64,000 nucleotides of DNA, from the NCBI RefSeq assembly GCF_008635795.1, contig NZ_VWRQ01000024.1:1-64000 (forward strand), given 5' to 3'. Made by a program: the position numbers and the translations under genes. This stretch comes from Paenibacillus tepidiphilus (GTDB lineage: Bacteria; Bacillota; Bacilli; Paenibacillales; Paenibacillaceae). This document shows positions 8,266 through 16,286 of the stretch, piece after piece. Position 1 is the stretch's first letter. The number at the start of each line of letters is the position of its first letter. Under the pieces are notes generated by a model. That model was given only the letters and a program-made list of their open reading frames with translations. It searched no databases and had not been told where the DNA came from.

Positions 8266-9086
8266 AGGTGCTTCACCCGCTTTCTCAGTTCCTTGACGGT
8301 GCGGTGGAATTCAGGCAGCTCCTCCATACCCGCTTCGCGCGGCGAAGGCAGCGGTACCGGAATGATGTCCGTCACGCCGGCAGGCCGGGGCGACATCATG
8401 ACCACCCGGTCCGACAGGAGCACGGATTCCTGAATGGAGTGGGTTACCATCACAATGCTGCTAAGGCTCGTCTCCGGGCTCTCCCACAGCCGCAGCAGCT
8501 CGAAATTCAGCTTCTCGCGGGTCAATTCATCCAGCGCGCCGAACGGCTCATCCATCAAAAGCACGGTCGGATCGGCTGCCAGCGCTCTGGCAATGGCCGC
8601 CCGCTGCTGCATTCCGCCGCTGAGCTGATGCGGAAAATGATTCTGGAAATCCTGCAGGCCCACGAGCCGCAGAGCGCTTTCCGCCTTCTCCCGCGCTTCC
8701 TTCTTGCTGAACTTCTTCTTCTCGCCCAGCTCCAGCGGCAGCATGACATTCTGCAGGGCGCTCAGCCAGGGCATCAGCACCGGCTTCTGGAACACCATGC
8801 CCAGTGACAGATCGGGAGAAGCGTAAGTCACTTCTCCGCCGCCTTCCGGGCTAAGGAGCCGCAGCATCAGCCGCAGCGTGGTCGATTTGCCGCAGCCGCT
8901 TGGACCCAGGATGGAAATGAATTCATTGCGGTATACGTCCAGACTAACCTGGTTAAGCACAGGCACATTGCCGAAGGACAGGGAGCAGTTGCGCAAGGAG
9001 AGCATGATCTCCCGGTTCCCGGAATTCCGCACGGCGGCGGAATCCGTCCATTCTTTGCTCGCTATTTCTTTGATCGCTGTTGTCAT
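8262..9086 (-). CDS. ABC transporter ATP-binding protein (SsuB/TauB-like)
   Basis: A 274-residue ATPase for the adjacent permease. It shows Walker A GPSGCGKST, the Q-loop in GMVFQKPVLMPWL, the signature LSGGMQQRAAIARALA, Walker B VLLMDEPFGALDE and the H-loop in MVTHSIQESVLLSDR. It belongs to the nitrate/sulfonate/taurine importer group. GGGGG upstream gives a good ribosome site for the ATG at 9086. It lies 13 bp behind the binding-protein gene and overlaps the permease by four bases. Confidence 0.95.
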   Translation of the reverse strand: MTTAIKEIASKEWTDSAAVRNSGNREIMLSLRNCSLSFGNVPVLNQVSLDVYRNEFISILGPSGCGKSTTLRLMLRLLSPEGGGEVTYASPDLSLGMVFQKPVLMPWLSALQNVMLPLELGEKKKFSKKEAREKAESALRLVGLQDFQNHFPHQLSGGMQQRAAIARALAADPTVLLMDEPFGALDELTREKLNFELLRLWESPETSLSSIVMVTHSIQESVLLSDRVVMMSPRPAGVTDIIPVPLPSPREAGMEELPEFHRTVKELRKRVKHL

Positions 9087-9099
9087 CGGCTTAACCCCC

Positions 9100-10113
9100 T
9101 TATTCCAGATAATCGTTGGTGAACAATGCGCTCAGGTCCTGCTCTTTCTTCACAAAATCCAGATCAATCAGGTTCTGCTGCAGTGTCTCCCAGGCCGCTT
9201 CATCCATGGAGCCCAGCGGCAGCTTCTCTGGCTCCAGCAGCGGAACGCTTGCCTTCATCATGTTGACTTCATGCTCCAGATCCAGCTTTTCGCCGTATTT
9301 CAGACCGAATTCAGCTGCTTCCTCCGGATTCTCTAACGCATAGTCCCAGCCTTTCATCGAGGCTTGCACGAAATTCCGGACCATCTCCGGGTCTTTCTCA
9401 ATGACCGTTTCTGTGGTGAACAGGGTATCGGCATAGAAATTGATGCCATAATCGTTCGGGTCGATAATGTTGACCTCCTTGCCCTGCTCCTCCACGGCCA
9501 GAACTTCATTGATTACATAGCCGGGCCAAGCCTTAACCTGGCCGCTCAGCAGCGGGCTCAGATCATATTTAATCGGCATCTCTTCAATTTGCGAGGTTTC
9601 GATGCCGGCACTCTTCTCCATCGCCCGGAAGGTCAGCTCTTCATTGCCGCCCAGCTTGATGCCCACCTTCTGCCCGATCAGATCCTCCATCGTGGTAATG
9701 CCCGACTCCTTGAGGGCGAACATAACGAACGGGGTTTTGCGGTAAATGGCGGACAACGCCTTGACCGGCACGCCCTTTTCTCTGGCAATTATGATTTGGT
9801 CGGCACCGGTCACCCCGAACTCTTCACTGCCGGAAGCCACCATCTGCACCGCCGGAAAATCCGAGCCGCCCGGACGGATCTCCACATCCAGACCCGCTTC
9901 CTTATAAAAGCCCTTCTCCACCGCAGTATAGAAGCCGGCAAACTGCGCCTGGTGTATCCACTTGAGCCGCAGCACAACCTTTTTCAATTCGCCGGAGCCT
10001 TCCGTTCCCTGCCCCTCCACCTTGCCGGTGTCCGTTCCGTTCCCGCAAGCGGTAATGAGCAGCATCAGCGAAGCCAGCAGAATGAGCGCCTTAGGTCTTG
10101 TCATTTTCCACAT
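9100..10113 (-). CDS. ABC transporter substrate-binding lipoprotein (NMT1/THI5-like)
   Basis: A 337-residue extracytoplasmic binding protein anchored as a lipoprotein: the N-terminus MWKMTRPKALILLASLM is followed by the lipobox LITAC. The segment LRLKWIHQAQFAGFYTAVEK and the later PGGSDFPAVQMVASG are characteristic of the NMT1/THI5-like SBP family that binds hydroxymethylpyrimidine and related ring compounds. That family preference suits a ring such as cyanuric acid, but the ligand is inferred only from the operon. GGGGGAATCATC precedes the ATG. It is 43 bp behind biuH. Confidence 0.92.
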   Translation of the reverse strand: MWKMTRPKALILLASLMLLITACGNGTDTGKVEGQGTEGSGELKKVVLRLKWIHQAQFAGFYTAVEKGFYKEAGLDVEIRPGGSDFPAVQMVASGSEEFGVTGADQIIIAREKGVPVKALSAIYRKTPFVMFALKESGITTMEDLIGQKVGIKLGGNEELTFRAMEKSAGIETSQIEEMPIKYDLSPLLSGQVKAWPGYVINEVLAVEEQGKEVNIIDPNDYGINFYADTLFTTETVIEKDPEMVRNFVQASMKGWDYALENPEEAAEFGLKYGEKLDLEHEVNMMKASVPLLEPEKLPLGSMDEAAWETLQQNLIDLDFVKKEQDLSALFTNDYLE

Positions 10114-10156
10114 GATGATTCCCCCGTTATGATGAATTTGATATTTATTCAGGCCT

Positions 10157-10840
10157 CTACAGCTGTTCCAGCGCCTCCAGCACCGCTTCCGAGTCGCTCA
10201 CGCTGCCGAATACGCCGCCCTGCATCTTGACCATATTCAGCGCCGCCAGGTGATTGGCATAATCTGTCGCTCCCGTGCAATCCTCCAGAATGAGGCACTC
10301 ATAGCCGCGGTCATTCGCTTCCCGCATCGTTGTATGCACACAGACATCGGTGGTGATTCCGGTCAGAATCAGGTGGGTGATGCCTTTATTCTTCAAGATC
10401 AAATCCAGGTCGGTGGCATAGAAGCTGCCCTTGCCCGGCTTGTCGATAATGTACTCACCCGGAGCCGGGGCCAGCTCATCAATAATCTGCCAGCCTCGCT
10501 CACCCCGCACGAGAATGCGTCCCGCCGGTCCCTCTGAGCCGATCTCGGCGCCGATTTGCCGGCTTCGCCAGCGCTTGTTCGCCGGCAGATCGGACAAGTC
10601 AGGCTTATGTCCTTCCCGGGTATGGATGACGGTGAAGCCGCCGGTCTCCCGGACCCGCGCCAGCAGCCGCTTGATCGGCTCTATCGCCCTGGCGGTCAAC
10701 GAGAGGTCGTAGCCCATTCTCTCCACGTAACCGCCCCTGCCGCAAAAATCCGTCTGCATGTCGATAATCATGAGCGCCGTCTTGGCCGGATCTATGGCGC
10801 CGTCATAGGGCCACATGTATGGTGATGCTGCAATCTGCAT
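10157..10840 (-). CDS. biuH: biuret amidohydrolase (isochorismatase-like cysteine hydrolase)
   Basis: Hydrolyses biuret to allophanate and ammonia. The 227-residue protein is an isochorismatase-like hydrolase with the Asp-Lys-Cys catalytic set visible as [10 protein letters not shown] (D27), IDKPGKGSF (K134 or K137) and [18 protein letters not shown] (C167). The stretches [25 protein letters not shown] and [12 protein letters not shown] are, from memory, nearly those of the characterised rhizobial BiuH, which sets it apart from general nicotinamidase-like proteins. It is the promoter-proximal gene of the operon; AGGAGAGGAG lies eight bases before the ATG. Together with atzD and atzF it completes the route from cyanuric acid to ammonia. 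Confidence 0.92.
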   Translation of the reverse strand: MQIAASPYMWPYDGAIDPAKTALMIIDMQTDFCGRGGYVERMGYDLSLTARAIEPIKRLLARVRETGGFTVIHTREGHKPDLSDLPANKRWRSRQIGAEIGSEGPAGRILVRGERGWQIIDELAPAPGEYIIDKPGKGSFYATDLDLILKNKGITHLILTGITTDVCVHTTMREANDRGYECLILEDCTGATDYANHLAALNMVKMQGGVFGSVSDSEAVLEALEQL

Positions 10841-10879
10841 GGTGCATGCTCCTCTCCTGAGTCCACTCCGTCGAATAAT

Positions 10880-10911
10880 GTCACTTTATATAACATTTTG
10901 TCTACAGTGAC
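10880..10911. promoter_or_regulatory. inverted repeat upstream of the biuH operon, candidate operator
   Basis: GTCACT (10880-10885) and AGTGAC (10906-10911) form a perfect 6-bp inverted repeat separated by 20 bp of AT-rich DNA, 40-70 bp upstream of the biuH start. A possible -10 (TATAAT on the minus strand, about 10927-10932) lies just upstream of it. A regulator such as the operon's PucR protein could bind here; this is inference. Confidence 0.45.
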
Positions 10912-11063
10912 TTGCTATGTGTTAGATTATATTACAATAAAAACACAAAGTCTTCGTTTTTTTTACGAAAAAAGTAGTTTTCTGTTTGTTATTTTCGATA
11001 AATATAACATGTACATCACATATAAACTGCCCATGAATCCATATCCTTTCGCATAACAAGCAA

Positions 11064-11098
11064 AAAGCCATCCGGGGCCCGACGCCCCAGACAGCTTT
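11064..11098 (-). terminator. terminator of the sdpR-sdpI unit
   Basis: AAAGC and GGGGC pair with GCCCC and GCTTT around the loop ccgac; on the minus strand TTTTTG follows. Located 35 bp past the sdpI-like stop codon. Confidence 0.75.
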
Positions 11099-11133
11099 CG
11101 TAATTTCAGATGACAGCATATAAAACTTCATTC

Positions 11134-11799
11134 TCATAATTTCCTCTTCACGTAAACGATAGGGAGCACATTCGCCAGCGCAAAAACAGCAATCCCGGTG
11201 TACACAACCCACCATCCGGGAAGCAGGAGTCCCGCAAGCATCAGCATGCCTCCTGCAACATAACACCGTCCGGCAAAACGCTGGCCCCGGAACCAGGCCC
11301 GGTCGTCCGTCAGTGTCTCCTTCAGGCGCAGGCCGGCCAGCGAATTGCGCCGCAGCTTCGGCATCAGGTTGCCGGTAACCAGCATCAGGAGCCCTAACAT
11401 GACTATAGTGATCCGTACCATAACCAGTCCGGAGAAGGCGGCAGTCCCTGTCTGCACAACGAGCGCATGCACAGAAATGGCGGCGAACAGCACCGTACAG
11501 CACAGGATGGACAGGTCTACAATTTTGGCGGCTGCGGGGCCGTTGTCCTTCGTTTGCTGCCCTCCAAAGCGCAGTGTCAGGGCAAAAATCCCTTTAAGCA
11601 CCGCGAACCCGATCACTCCGAGCCCCGCCAGAAGCGGCACCTCCAGGCTGGATTTCTCCACGAAACGGTCGGCTTGGCCCCGCCAATCAAAATGCATCGG
11701 GACAGTCTCGGGCATCTGCGGATAGAGATACAAGTACAGTCCGAGCGGGATTAGAGCGATTAGCAACGAGAATACAGTCGTCGTCTTCCATTTAAACAT
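11134..11799 (-). CDS. SdpI/DUF1648-family integral membrane protein
   Basis: A 221-residue membrane protein with a DUF1648 N-terminal part (VPMHFDWRGQADRFVEKSS) and SdpI-type C-terminal part (LGLLMLVTGNLMPKLRRNSL, then LKETLTDDRAWFRGQRFAG). Six or so hydrophobic helices are visible. In Bacillus subtilis SdpI gives immunity to the SdpC toxin and sequesters the repressor SdpR. The ATG at 11799 follows AGGAGGAATAACA and lies three bases after the stop of the upstream ArsR gene, matching the sdpRI order. No sdpABC toxin genes are seen here, so the role in this strain is unknown. Confidence 0.85.
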   Translation of the reverse strand: MFKWKTTTVFSLLIALIPLGLYLYLYPQMPETVPMHFDWRGQADRFVEKSSLEVPLLAGLGVIGFAVLKGIFALTLRFGGQQTKDNGPAAAKIVDLSILCCTVLFAAISVHALVVQTGTAAFSGLVMVRITIVMLGLLMLVTGNLMPKLRRNSLAGLRLKETLTDDRAWFRGQRFAGRCYVAGGMLMLAGLLLPGWWVVYTGIAVFALANVLPIVYVKRKL

Positions 11800-11801
11800 T
11801 G

Positions 11802-12065
11802 TTATTCCTCCCTGAAGGTCAGAATCCACTTGAGCACATCCTCGAATACCGAGGTATTCAGCTCGTAATAGATATACTTGCCGTCCCGCTCGGTCCGCAC
11901 GAGATCTGCATCGCGGAGCACGGACAGATGGTGGGAGACCGTCGCCTGCGTCATGGCAAAGTGCTCACCGATGCTTCCGGCCGTCATCCGGCCGTTCTTC
12001 AGCAGCTCCAGCATCTCCCGCCGGTATTCATCCGACAACGCTTTGAACGTCTCCTTGACTCCCAT
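11802..12065 (-). CDS. ArsR-family repressor, SdpR-like
   Basis: An 87-residue winged-helix repressor. FKALSDEYRREMLELLKNG, then AMTQATVSHHLSVLRDADLV as the recognition helix and RDGKYIYYEL as the wing are typical of SdpR/ArsR proteins. No metal-binding cysteines (ELCVCDL box) are present, which fits SdpR-like autorepressors and not metal sensors. ATG at 12065 is chosen because GGAGG ends five bases before it; a GTG two codons upstream abuts that site. It is translationally close to the SdpI-like gene and is probably sequestered by it, by analogy with B. subtilis. Confidence 0.88.
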   Translation of the reverse strand: MGVKETFKALSDEYRREMLELLKNGRMTAGSIGEHFAMTQATVSHHLSVLRDADLVRTERDGKYIYYELNTSVFEDVLKWILTFREE

Positions 12066-12071
12066 ACACAC

Positions 12072-12338
12072 CTCCGGACAACATTTTGATGTATTACATA
12101 TCGAAATTTATCTATATGTAATATATGCCAATTCCTCTCCCTATGCAACCACATAAATCAGTTATATTACTTGAACTTGAGACTATTAAAAAGGAACAAG
12201 CAGCCCATTCTGAATAATTAACTTTCCTTTGCTAAGGGGCGCCCAGTAAGTACTGTGTACTGTGTATCGTGTATCGTGTTCTTGCGCTTAACCGGGCGAT
12301 AAATAACACAGTACCGGCTGACCATTTGTGATTGTAGG
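12072..12338. other. intergenic region with short repeats
   Basis: Between the sdpR-like gene and the 52-bp repeat array. It is AT-rich to about 12230 and holds the sdpR-like promoter region; around 12247-12276 short words of the type GTACTGTGTACTGTGTATCGTG repeat imperfectly. No gene is seen. Confidence 0.5.
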
Positions 12339-12562
12339 CGAAAAACCGACCACAATGTGCTGCTGCGAGGGGAAACGGGCCCAATATAGTCTAAAAACCG
12401 ACCACAATGTACTGCTGCGAGGGGAAACTGGCCTAATGTGTACGAAAAACCGACCACAATGCGCTGCTGCGAGGGGTAACGGGCCCAATGTAGTCGAAAA
12501 AACGACCACAATGTGCTGTTGCGAGGGGAAACTGGCCTAATGTGTACGATTAACCGACCACA
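12339..12562. repeat. 52-bp-period tandem repeat array (first locus)
   Basis: Units begin at 12339, 12391, 12443, 12495 and 12547, an exact 52-bp spacing, with the last unit partial. The core is CGAAAAACCGACCACAATG followed by a variable GCTGCTGCGAGGGG part and GGCCNAATGTNGT. Units 1 and 3 differ slightly from 2 and 4. The array does not end at recognisable target-site duplications. The same family occurs at 62384-62558 with the same period. Reading frames through it shift each unit, so it is not coding. Confidence 0.95.
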
Positions 12563-12775
12563 ATCCACATGGCACGCACAAAAGCTTATCCCGGAGACGG
12601 GATGAACTTAAAGTATAAGTTTTCCTCGTCACCGCTCGGCAGCCGGAATGCCGCTGCTGGAAATCCTGCTGCTCCAAAGCAAAGCGTTCGCCGGCAAAGC
12701 TTCCATTCCCTCAGTGTCGGCTGCTCCGGCTGTGACAATCTCCAGCGTAGAGATACGCTTACCGTGTCCCGCAGG

Positions 12776-13207
12776 TCAGGTCTGTTCCAGACAAGCGGCG
12801 TTAAACTTCCGCAACAGCTCCCCGAAGTTCTGCCGCTCCGATTCGTCCCAGTCCTTAAGCAGCTGGCGTACACTCTCCTGCCGCGCTTCCTGACTCTCCT
12901 TCAGTACCTCCGCCCCCAGCTCTGTTATGGCAAGCGTATAGGAACGTCCGTCCGACTCGTCGGGCAAGCGCGTAATATAACCCCGCTGCTCCAGTGCAGC
13001 AACCTGCCGGCTGACCGTGGAAATATCGAGGTGAAACTCATCGGCGATGGTTTTGACGCCGGAACCCGGGCTGGAGACGATATGATGCAGCAGCAGGTAG
13101 GCAGCCCGGTCCAGTGAACCGTTCTTCTTATATGTAGTCATTGCAATTAGCTGACGGACCAGCAGCGCCATCTCCAGCTCAATCGCGGCAATCGAACCTT
13201 GCTCCAT
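12776..13207 (-). CDS. MarR-family transcriptional regulator
   Basis: A 143-residue MarR-type winged helix. The DNA-binding part reads VKTIADEFHLDISTVSRQVAALEQRGYI with the wing RLPDESDGRSYTLAIT, flanked by dimerisation helices at both ends. No cysteine pair for redox sensing is evident. GAGGTTAAGCCACC precedes the ATG at 13207. It is divergent from the CBS protein gene; the 180-bp gap contains a palindrome over a -10 box that could be its operator. Its target genes are unknown. Confidence 0.9.
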   Translation of the reverse strand: MEQGSIAAIELEMALLVRQLIAMTTYKKNGSLDRAAYLLLHHIVSSPGSGVKTIADEFHLDISTVSRQVAALEQRGYITRLPDESDGRSYTLAITELGAEVLKESQEARQESVRQLLKDWDESERQNFGELLRKFNAACLEQT

Positions 13208-13278
13208 GGTGGCTTAACCTCATTTCCAGTGCCTTGAAATTTGCTCTTCCTGTAAGCTTAAATGTGCTCTTGTAGTCA

Positions 13279-13311
13279 TTGACTTTACCATCTTCACTTG
13301 TATAATACAAG
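13279..13311 (+). promoter_or_regulatory. promoter with palindromic operator between marR-like and CBS genes
   Basis: TTGACT (13279-13284), a 16-bp spacer and TATAAT (13301-13306) form a good sigma-A promoter reading towards the CBS gene. The -10 lies inside the perfect 15-bp palindrome CTTGTATAATACAAG (13297-13311). Such a palindrome over a promoter is typical of MarR-type operators, so the divergent MarR protein is the natural candidate to bind it. Confidence 0.65.
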
Positions 13312-13387
13312 TATATACTTTCATCATACAACTTTATAATAGCCGGACCTTGTCCGGCAAAGCGCCCAGCGGAAGGATGGCCCAGGA

Positions 13388-13843
13388 ATGAAAGCGCATG
13401 AGATCATGATCAGACAGGTCTACAAGGTCAAGGAATACGATACGGTACGTAACTTCATCGAGAAATGCATCGAATACCGGATCAGCGGCATGCCGGTCAT
13501 CAATGACCGGAACGAGATCGTCGCTTACTTAAGCGACGGGGATATTATGCGCTATATCGGCAAGCATGATGATATTGTCGTCGACTCTTTTTTTCAGGTG
13601 AATGTGGTTAAAGGGGACGAGGACGAATATGAGGAACGAACGCGCCGGCTGCTCGATCTCAACGTCATGGCTATTGCCAAGAAGAAGGTCGTCACGGTGA
13701 ACTGGGAAGAGGATGTCGAACGGATTGCGACCATTCTCGGCAAGAAACAGATCAAGAAGGTTCCCGTGGAACGGGGCGGCGTACTGGTGGGCATTATCAG
13801 CCGCGGGGATGTGATCCGCCACTCTTTTAAGAGTCTGCTGTAA
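13388..13843 (+). CDS. CBS-domain pair protein
   Basis: A 151-residue cytoplasmic protein made of two CBS motifs (residues about 5-60 and 90-148): YRISGMPVINDRNEIVAYLS and KKVPVERGGVLVGIISRGDV. Standalone CBS pairs bind adenine nucleotides and often act as energy sensors. No catalytic domain is attached. The ATG at 13388 follows GGAAGGATGG. It converges on the SLH protein gene with only 15 bp between stop codons. The specific role is unknown. Confidence 0.85.
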   Translation: MKAHEIMIRQVYKVKEYDTVRNFIEKCIEYRISGMPVINDRNEIVAYLSDGDIMRYIGKHDDIVVDSFFQVNVVKGDEDEYEERTRRLLDLNVMAIAKKKVVTVNWEEDVERIATILGKKQIKKVPVERGGVLVGIISRGDVIRHSFKSLL

Positions 13844-13858
13844 TAATAGCAATAGCAT

Positions 13859-15469
13859 TCAAAAGGAATAACCCGCGAATTTCTCCGCATTGCTCAAGCT
13901 GGTCCAAATATCCGGACTCTCTCCGCCGATATGCCAATAGGCGATGCCGGCCAGCTTATACTTTGCCGCGAGATTAAATTTGGCGGTTAAGGAACGGCCA
14001 TCCTCCAGCCAGATGGTATGCTTCAGCGACCCGGCAGTGTAGCTGGCTACATACTGTCCGATTGAGCTGTCCCACACCGGCAGCAGCCCATAGCGGCTTA
14101 CGATCCCGTTCTGCCCGGTCAGCGAGAGCGGGGCTGAAGACGGGGATATGCCATTCTGTCTCAGGGTCCAGTCATGATTAAAGAAGGGCAGGGCCAGAAG
14201 CACCTTCCGGCTGGAGACGGTCTTAAGCAGTCTCGTCACCGCTTCTTCCACATAAGGCAGTGAAGCATTGGACCCGGGACTCAGGCTGCCGCTGTAATGC
14301 TCGTCATACCCCATCATCACAATATAATCGGCCTTCATCCCCAGCGCTGCATAATCAAAGGCTTCCGTCCAGTCTGTCCCGAGATCGGGAGAGACGTCCA
14401 CGGACAGTACCGCTCCCAGAGTATGTAACCTTGCGGCCAATTGCGCTACAAAGACAGTCAAAGCGGCCCGGTCCGCGCCGCCTACATTCTCGAAATCCAG
14501 ATTCAGCCCATCCAGTCCGTGCTTGCTGACCAGTGCCGCCAGCTGATTGACTGCGGTGTTCCTTGCCGCTGTACTGGAGAGCATCTGATGTGTAGCCTCA
14601 AGGTCAGACCGGTTGCCTACCATCGGCCATAGCTGCTTCCCCTTCTTCTCCGCCCAGTCAACCAGCGTGGAATCCGTAGAATCCGAAACGGCCCCTGTCT
14701 CCCCCACAAAATACCAGCGCGGAGACAATGTATTTACATTCGAACGCATAATTGTGCCTTCATACTGAGCTGCGGTCTGCCCGTACTGCCACCCCAGCAC
14801 CACCTGCTCCTCCGGTTCCTCATTAAGCTCCGCCGACCATGCCTCCTGCTGCAGCACCCGGTCCATCAGCACGGCTGTCTCCTGCCTTGTGATATAATCG
14901 GCCGGGCGGAAGGCTCCCGTCCCATCACCCTGCATTAAGCCAAGCCTGCTTACTGCATCCACAGCACTGCTTGCCCAGACGGCTACGCCGCTTGTATCCG
15001 TATAGGCGGTTTGCACCGCAGGTGAAATCTCCGGCTGCTTAAGCGTCCTGGCCAGCCACACTGCAGCCTCCTGCCGCGTAACCGGCTGCGCCGGAGCAAA
15101 GGTTGCGGCTGAAGTGCCGCTCGCCAGCTCCAGCTGAACGGCGGCCTGTATCCAGCCGCAGTACCACGCGCTTGCCGCAACATCCTTATAAGGCGAGATA
15201 GGACCCGGAACAGGCTCAAGCTTCAGCAGACGATCCAGCACGGCGATGAATTCAGCCCGGGTGATCGGCTTGGCCGGCGAAAAGCTTGTCTTAGAGGTCC
15301 CGGTTAAGATCTGCCGGTGATATAAATCTATGATTTCATTCCTGGCGTAGCTGCTTGCTATATCATTGAAAGGCAGCACAGCCTCAGCGGAAGCATACTG
15401 ACCCCATACTCCGGCCGCGCACCAGACGGCTGCGGCCACAGCCGCTATTCTGCCCCATATTCTCTTCAT
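13859..15469 (-). CDS. secreted SLH-domain protein with GH18 (spore germination YaaH-like) domain
   Basis: A 536-residue cell-surface protein. A signal peptide (MKRIWGRIAAVAAAVWCAAG...ASAEA) is followed by three SLH repeats (about 30-205; e.g. ITRAEFIAVLDRLLKLEP, VTRQEAAVWLARTL, ITRQETAVLMDRVL) that tether it to the cell wall, and a GH18 barrel from about 220 to the end. The catalytic motif reads DGLNLDFE, keeping the final Asp-x-Glu. MMGYDEHYSG and GIAYWHIGGESPDIW match the YaaH/SleL-type GH18 group that acts on peptidoglycan or chitin-like glycans. Start is taken at ATG 15469, which places a signal peptide at the N-terminus; a TTG ten codons upstream is less likely. Confidence 0.88.
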   Translation of the reverse strand: MKRIWGRIAAVAAAVWCAAGVWGQYASAEAVLPFNDIASSYARNEIIDLYHRQILTGTSKTSFSPAKPITRAEFIAVLDRLLKLEPVPGPISPYKDVAASAWYCGWIQAAVQLELASGTSAATFAPAQPVTRQEAAVWLARTLKQPEISPAVQTAYTDTSGVAVWASSAVDAVSRLGLMQGDGTGAFRPADYITRQETAVLMDRVLQQEAWSAELNEEPEEQVVLGWQYGQTAAQYEGTIMRSNVNTLSPRWYFVGETGAVSDSTDSTLVDWAEKKGKQLWPMVGNRSDLEATHQMLSSTAARNTAVNQLAALVSKHGLDGLNLDFENVGGADRAALTVFVAQLAARLHTLGAVLSVDVSPDLGTDWTEAFDYAALGMKADYIVMMGYDEHYSGSLSPGSNASLPYVEEAVTRLLKTVSSRKVLLALPFFNHDWTLRQNGISPSSAPLSLTGQNGIVSRYGLLPVWDSSIGQYVASYTAGSLKHTIWLEDGRSLTAKFNLAAKYKLAGIAYWHIGGESPDIWTSLSNAEKFAGYSF

Positions 15470-15609
15470 CACTGTATTTCTCTCGGCTCCTTCCGGCAAT
15501 AAGCCGAAAGTATATTAAATTTGACGTCTGTTATCACCGCCAAAATATTGGAAGTACGGAGGCAGCCTGCTTCAATCCCTCATCCTGTCCTTGCGATTGC
15601 ACCGGAGAG

Positions 15610-16149
15610 CTAAGGCGTATTGTACTCGCTTAATTTGCCTTCATAGATCAGCTGCAGCCTGTCGCTCTGCCGGAAATCATCCGGCGTCACCAGTGCAGGC
15701 AGCTTGTTCCACAGCTTGATCCCGGAACGGTCCAGGATTTCCGCAACGAACTGCGAGCAAAAGTAAGAATTGCTGAATTCCACCGGCTCCTTGAGTGCGA
15801 TGCCGATGACGCCGAGAATGTTGTACAGATATTTTTGACGGCTGCGGATAAAGATGTGCAGAACCCGTTTCATTTTCTCCACTTCGCGTTCGGACACCTT
15901 CAGCTCATAGAGGACACATGTAGTATCCGGATATTTACTGAATGTGCCTGTCTTGATATCCTCCCGCACAAATCCGCCGTTCAGCGGGTTATTGGGGTGC
16001 TTTCTCCCAAAGCTGTACAGCTCGGAGAGTTCACGGTTAAAGGAGATCGAAGCGTGATTGTACGGCGCTCTCGTATAGCCTTGTATGAGTCTCGTAAACA
16101 GTGTGCCGGTATTGGTTAGCAGGATATAAACCGAGCAATCCTCTGCCAT
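15610..16149 (-). CDS. YiiX/permuted papain-like cysteine hydrolase family protein
   Basis: A 179-residue protein with the circularly permuted NlpC/P60 pattern: an early YNHASISF histidine motif (about residue 31) and a late YFCSQFVAEIL cysteine motif (about residue 130). Members of this fold hydrolyse or transfer acyl/amide groups, with few tested. No signal peptide is evident. AAGGGGAAATTGTAGAA precedes the ATG. It stands alone between the SLH gene and a divergent CdsA-like gene. Substrate unknown. Confidence 0.75.
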   Translation of the reverse strand: MAEDCSVYILLTNTGTLFTRLIQGYTRAPYNHASISFNRELSELYSFGRKHPNNPLNGGFVREDIKTGTFSKYPDTTCVLYELKVSEREVEKMKRVLHIFIRSRQKYLYNILGVIGIALKEPVEFSNSYFCSQFVAEILDRSGIKLWNKLPALVTPDDFRQSDRLQLIYEGKLSEYNTP

Positions 16150-16286
16150 TTCTACAATTTCCCCTTATCAAGTTTGAAGGTTTCCCTCATAATAATAAAA
16201 GCTGTATCCTTAGATATCTTAACATAAGCTCCCTGATATGGAATCCTATCTCTTGATAAGTTGGTGATGTGCCGGTGAACAGATCC

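Noticed and set aside
2550-10840. Interpretation as a purine/allantoin degradation cluster because of PucR and allophanate hydrolase
   Set aside because: No allantoinase, allantoate or ureidoglycolate genes; the ring-opening enzyme and biuret hydrolase fit cyanuric acid better.
10922-11503. 193-codon minus-strand frame
   Set aside because: It overlaps the SdpI-like gene in another frame and ends in AT-rich DNA after that gene's terminator.
12339-12562. CRISPR array
   Set aside because: The repeats are contiguous 52-bp units without unique spacers, and no cas genes are present.
12218-12568. Open frames through the first 52-bp repeat array, giving repeated peptide words
   Set aside because: The 52-bp period shifts frame every unit; there is no ribosome site or conserved protein.
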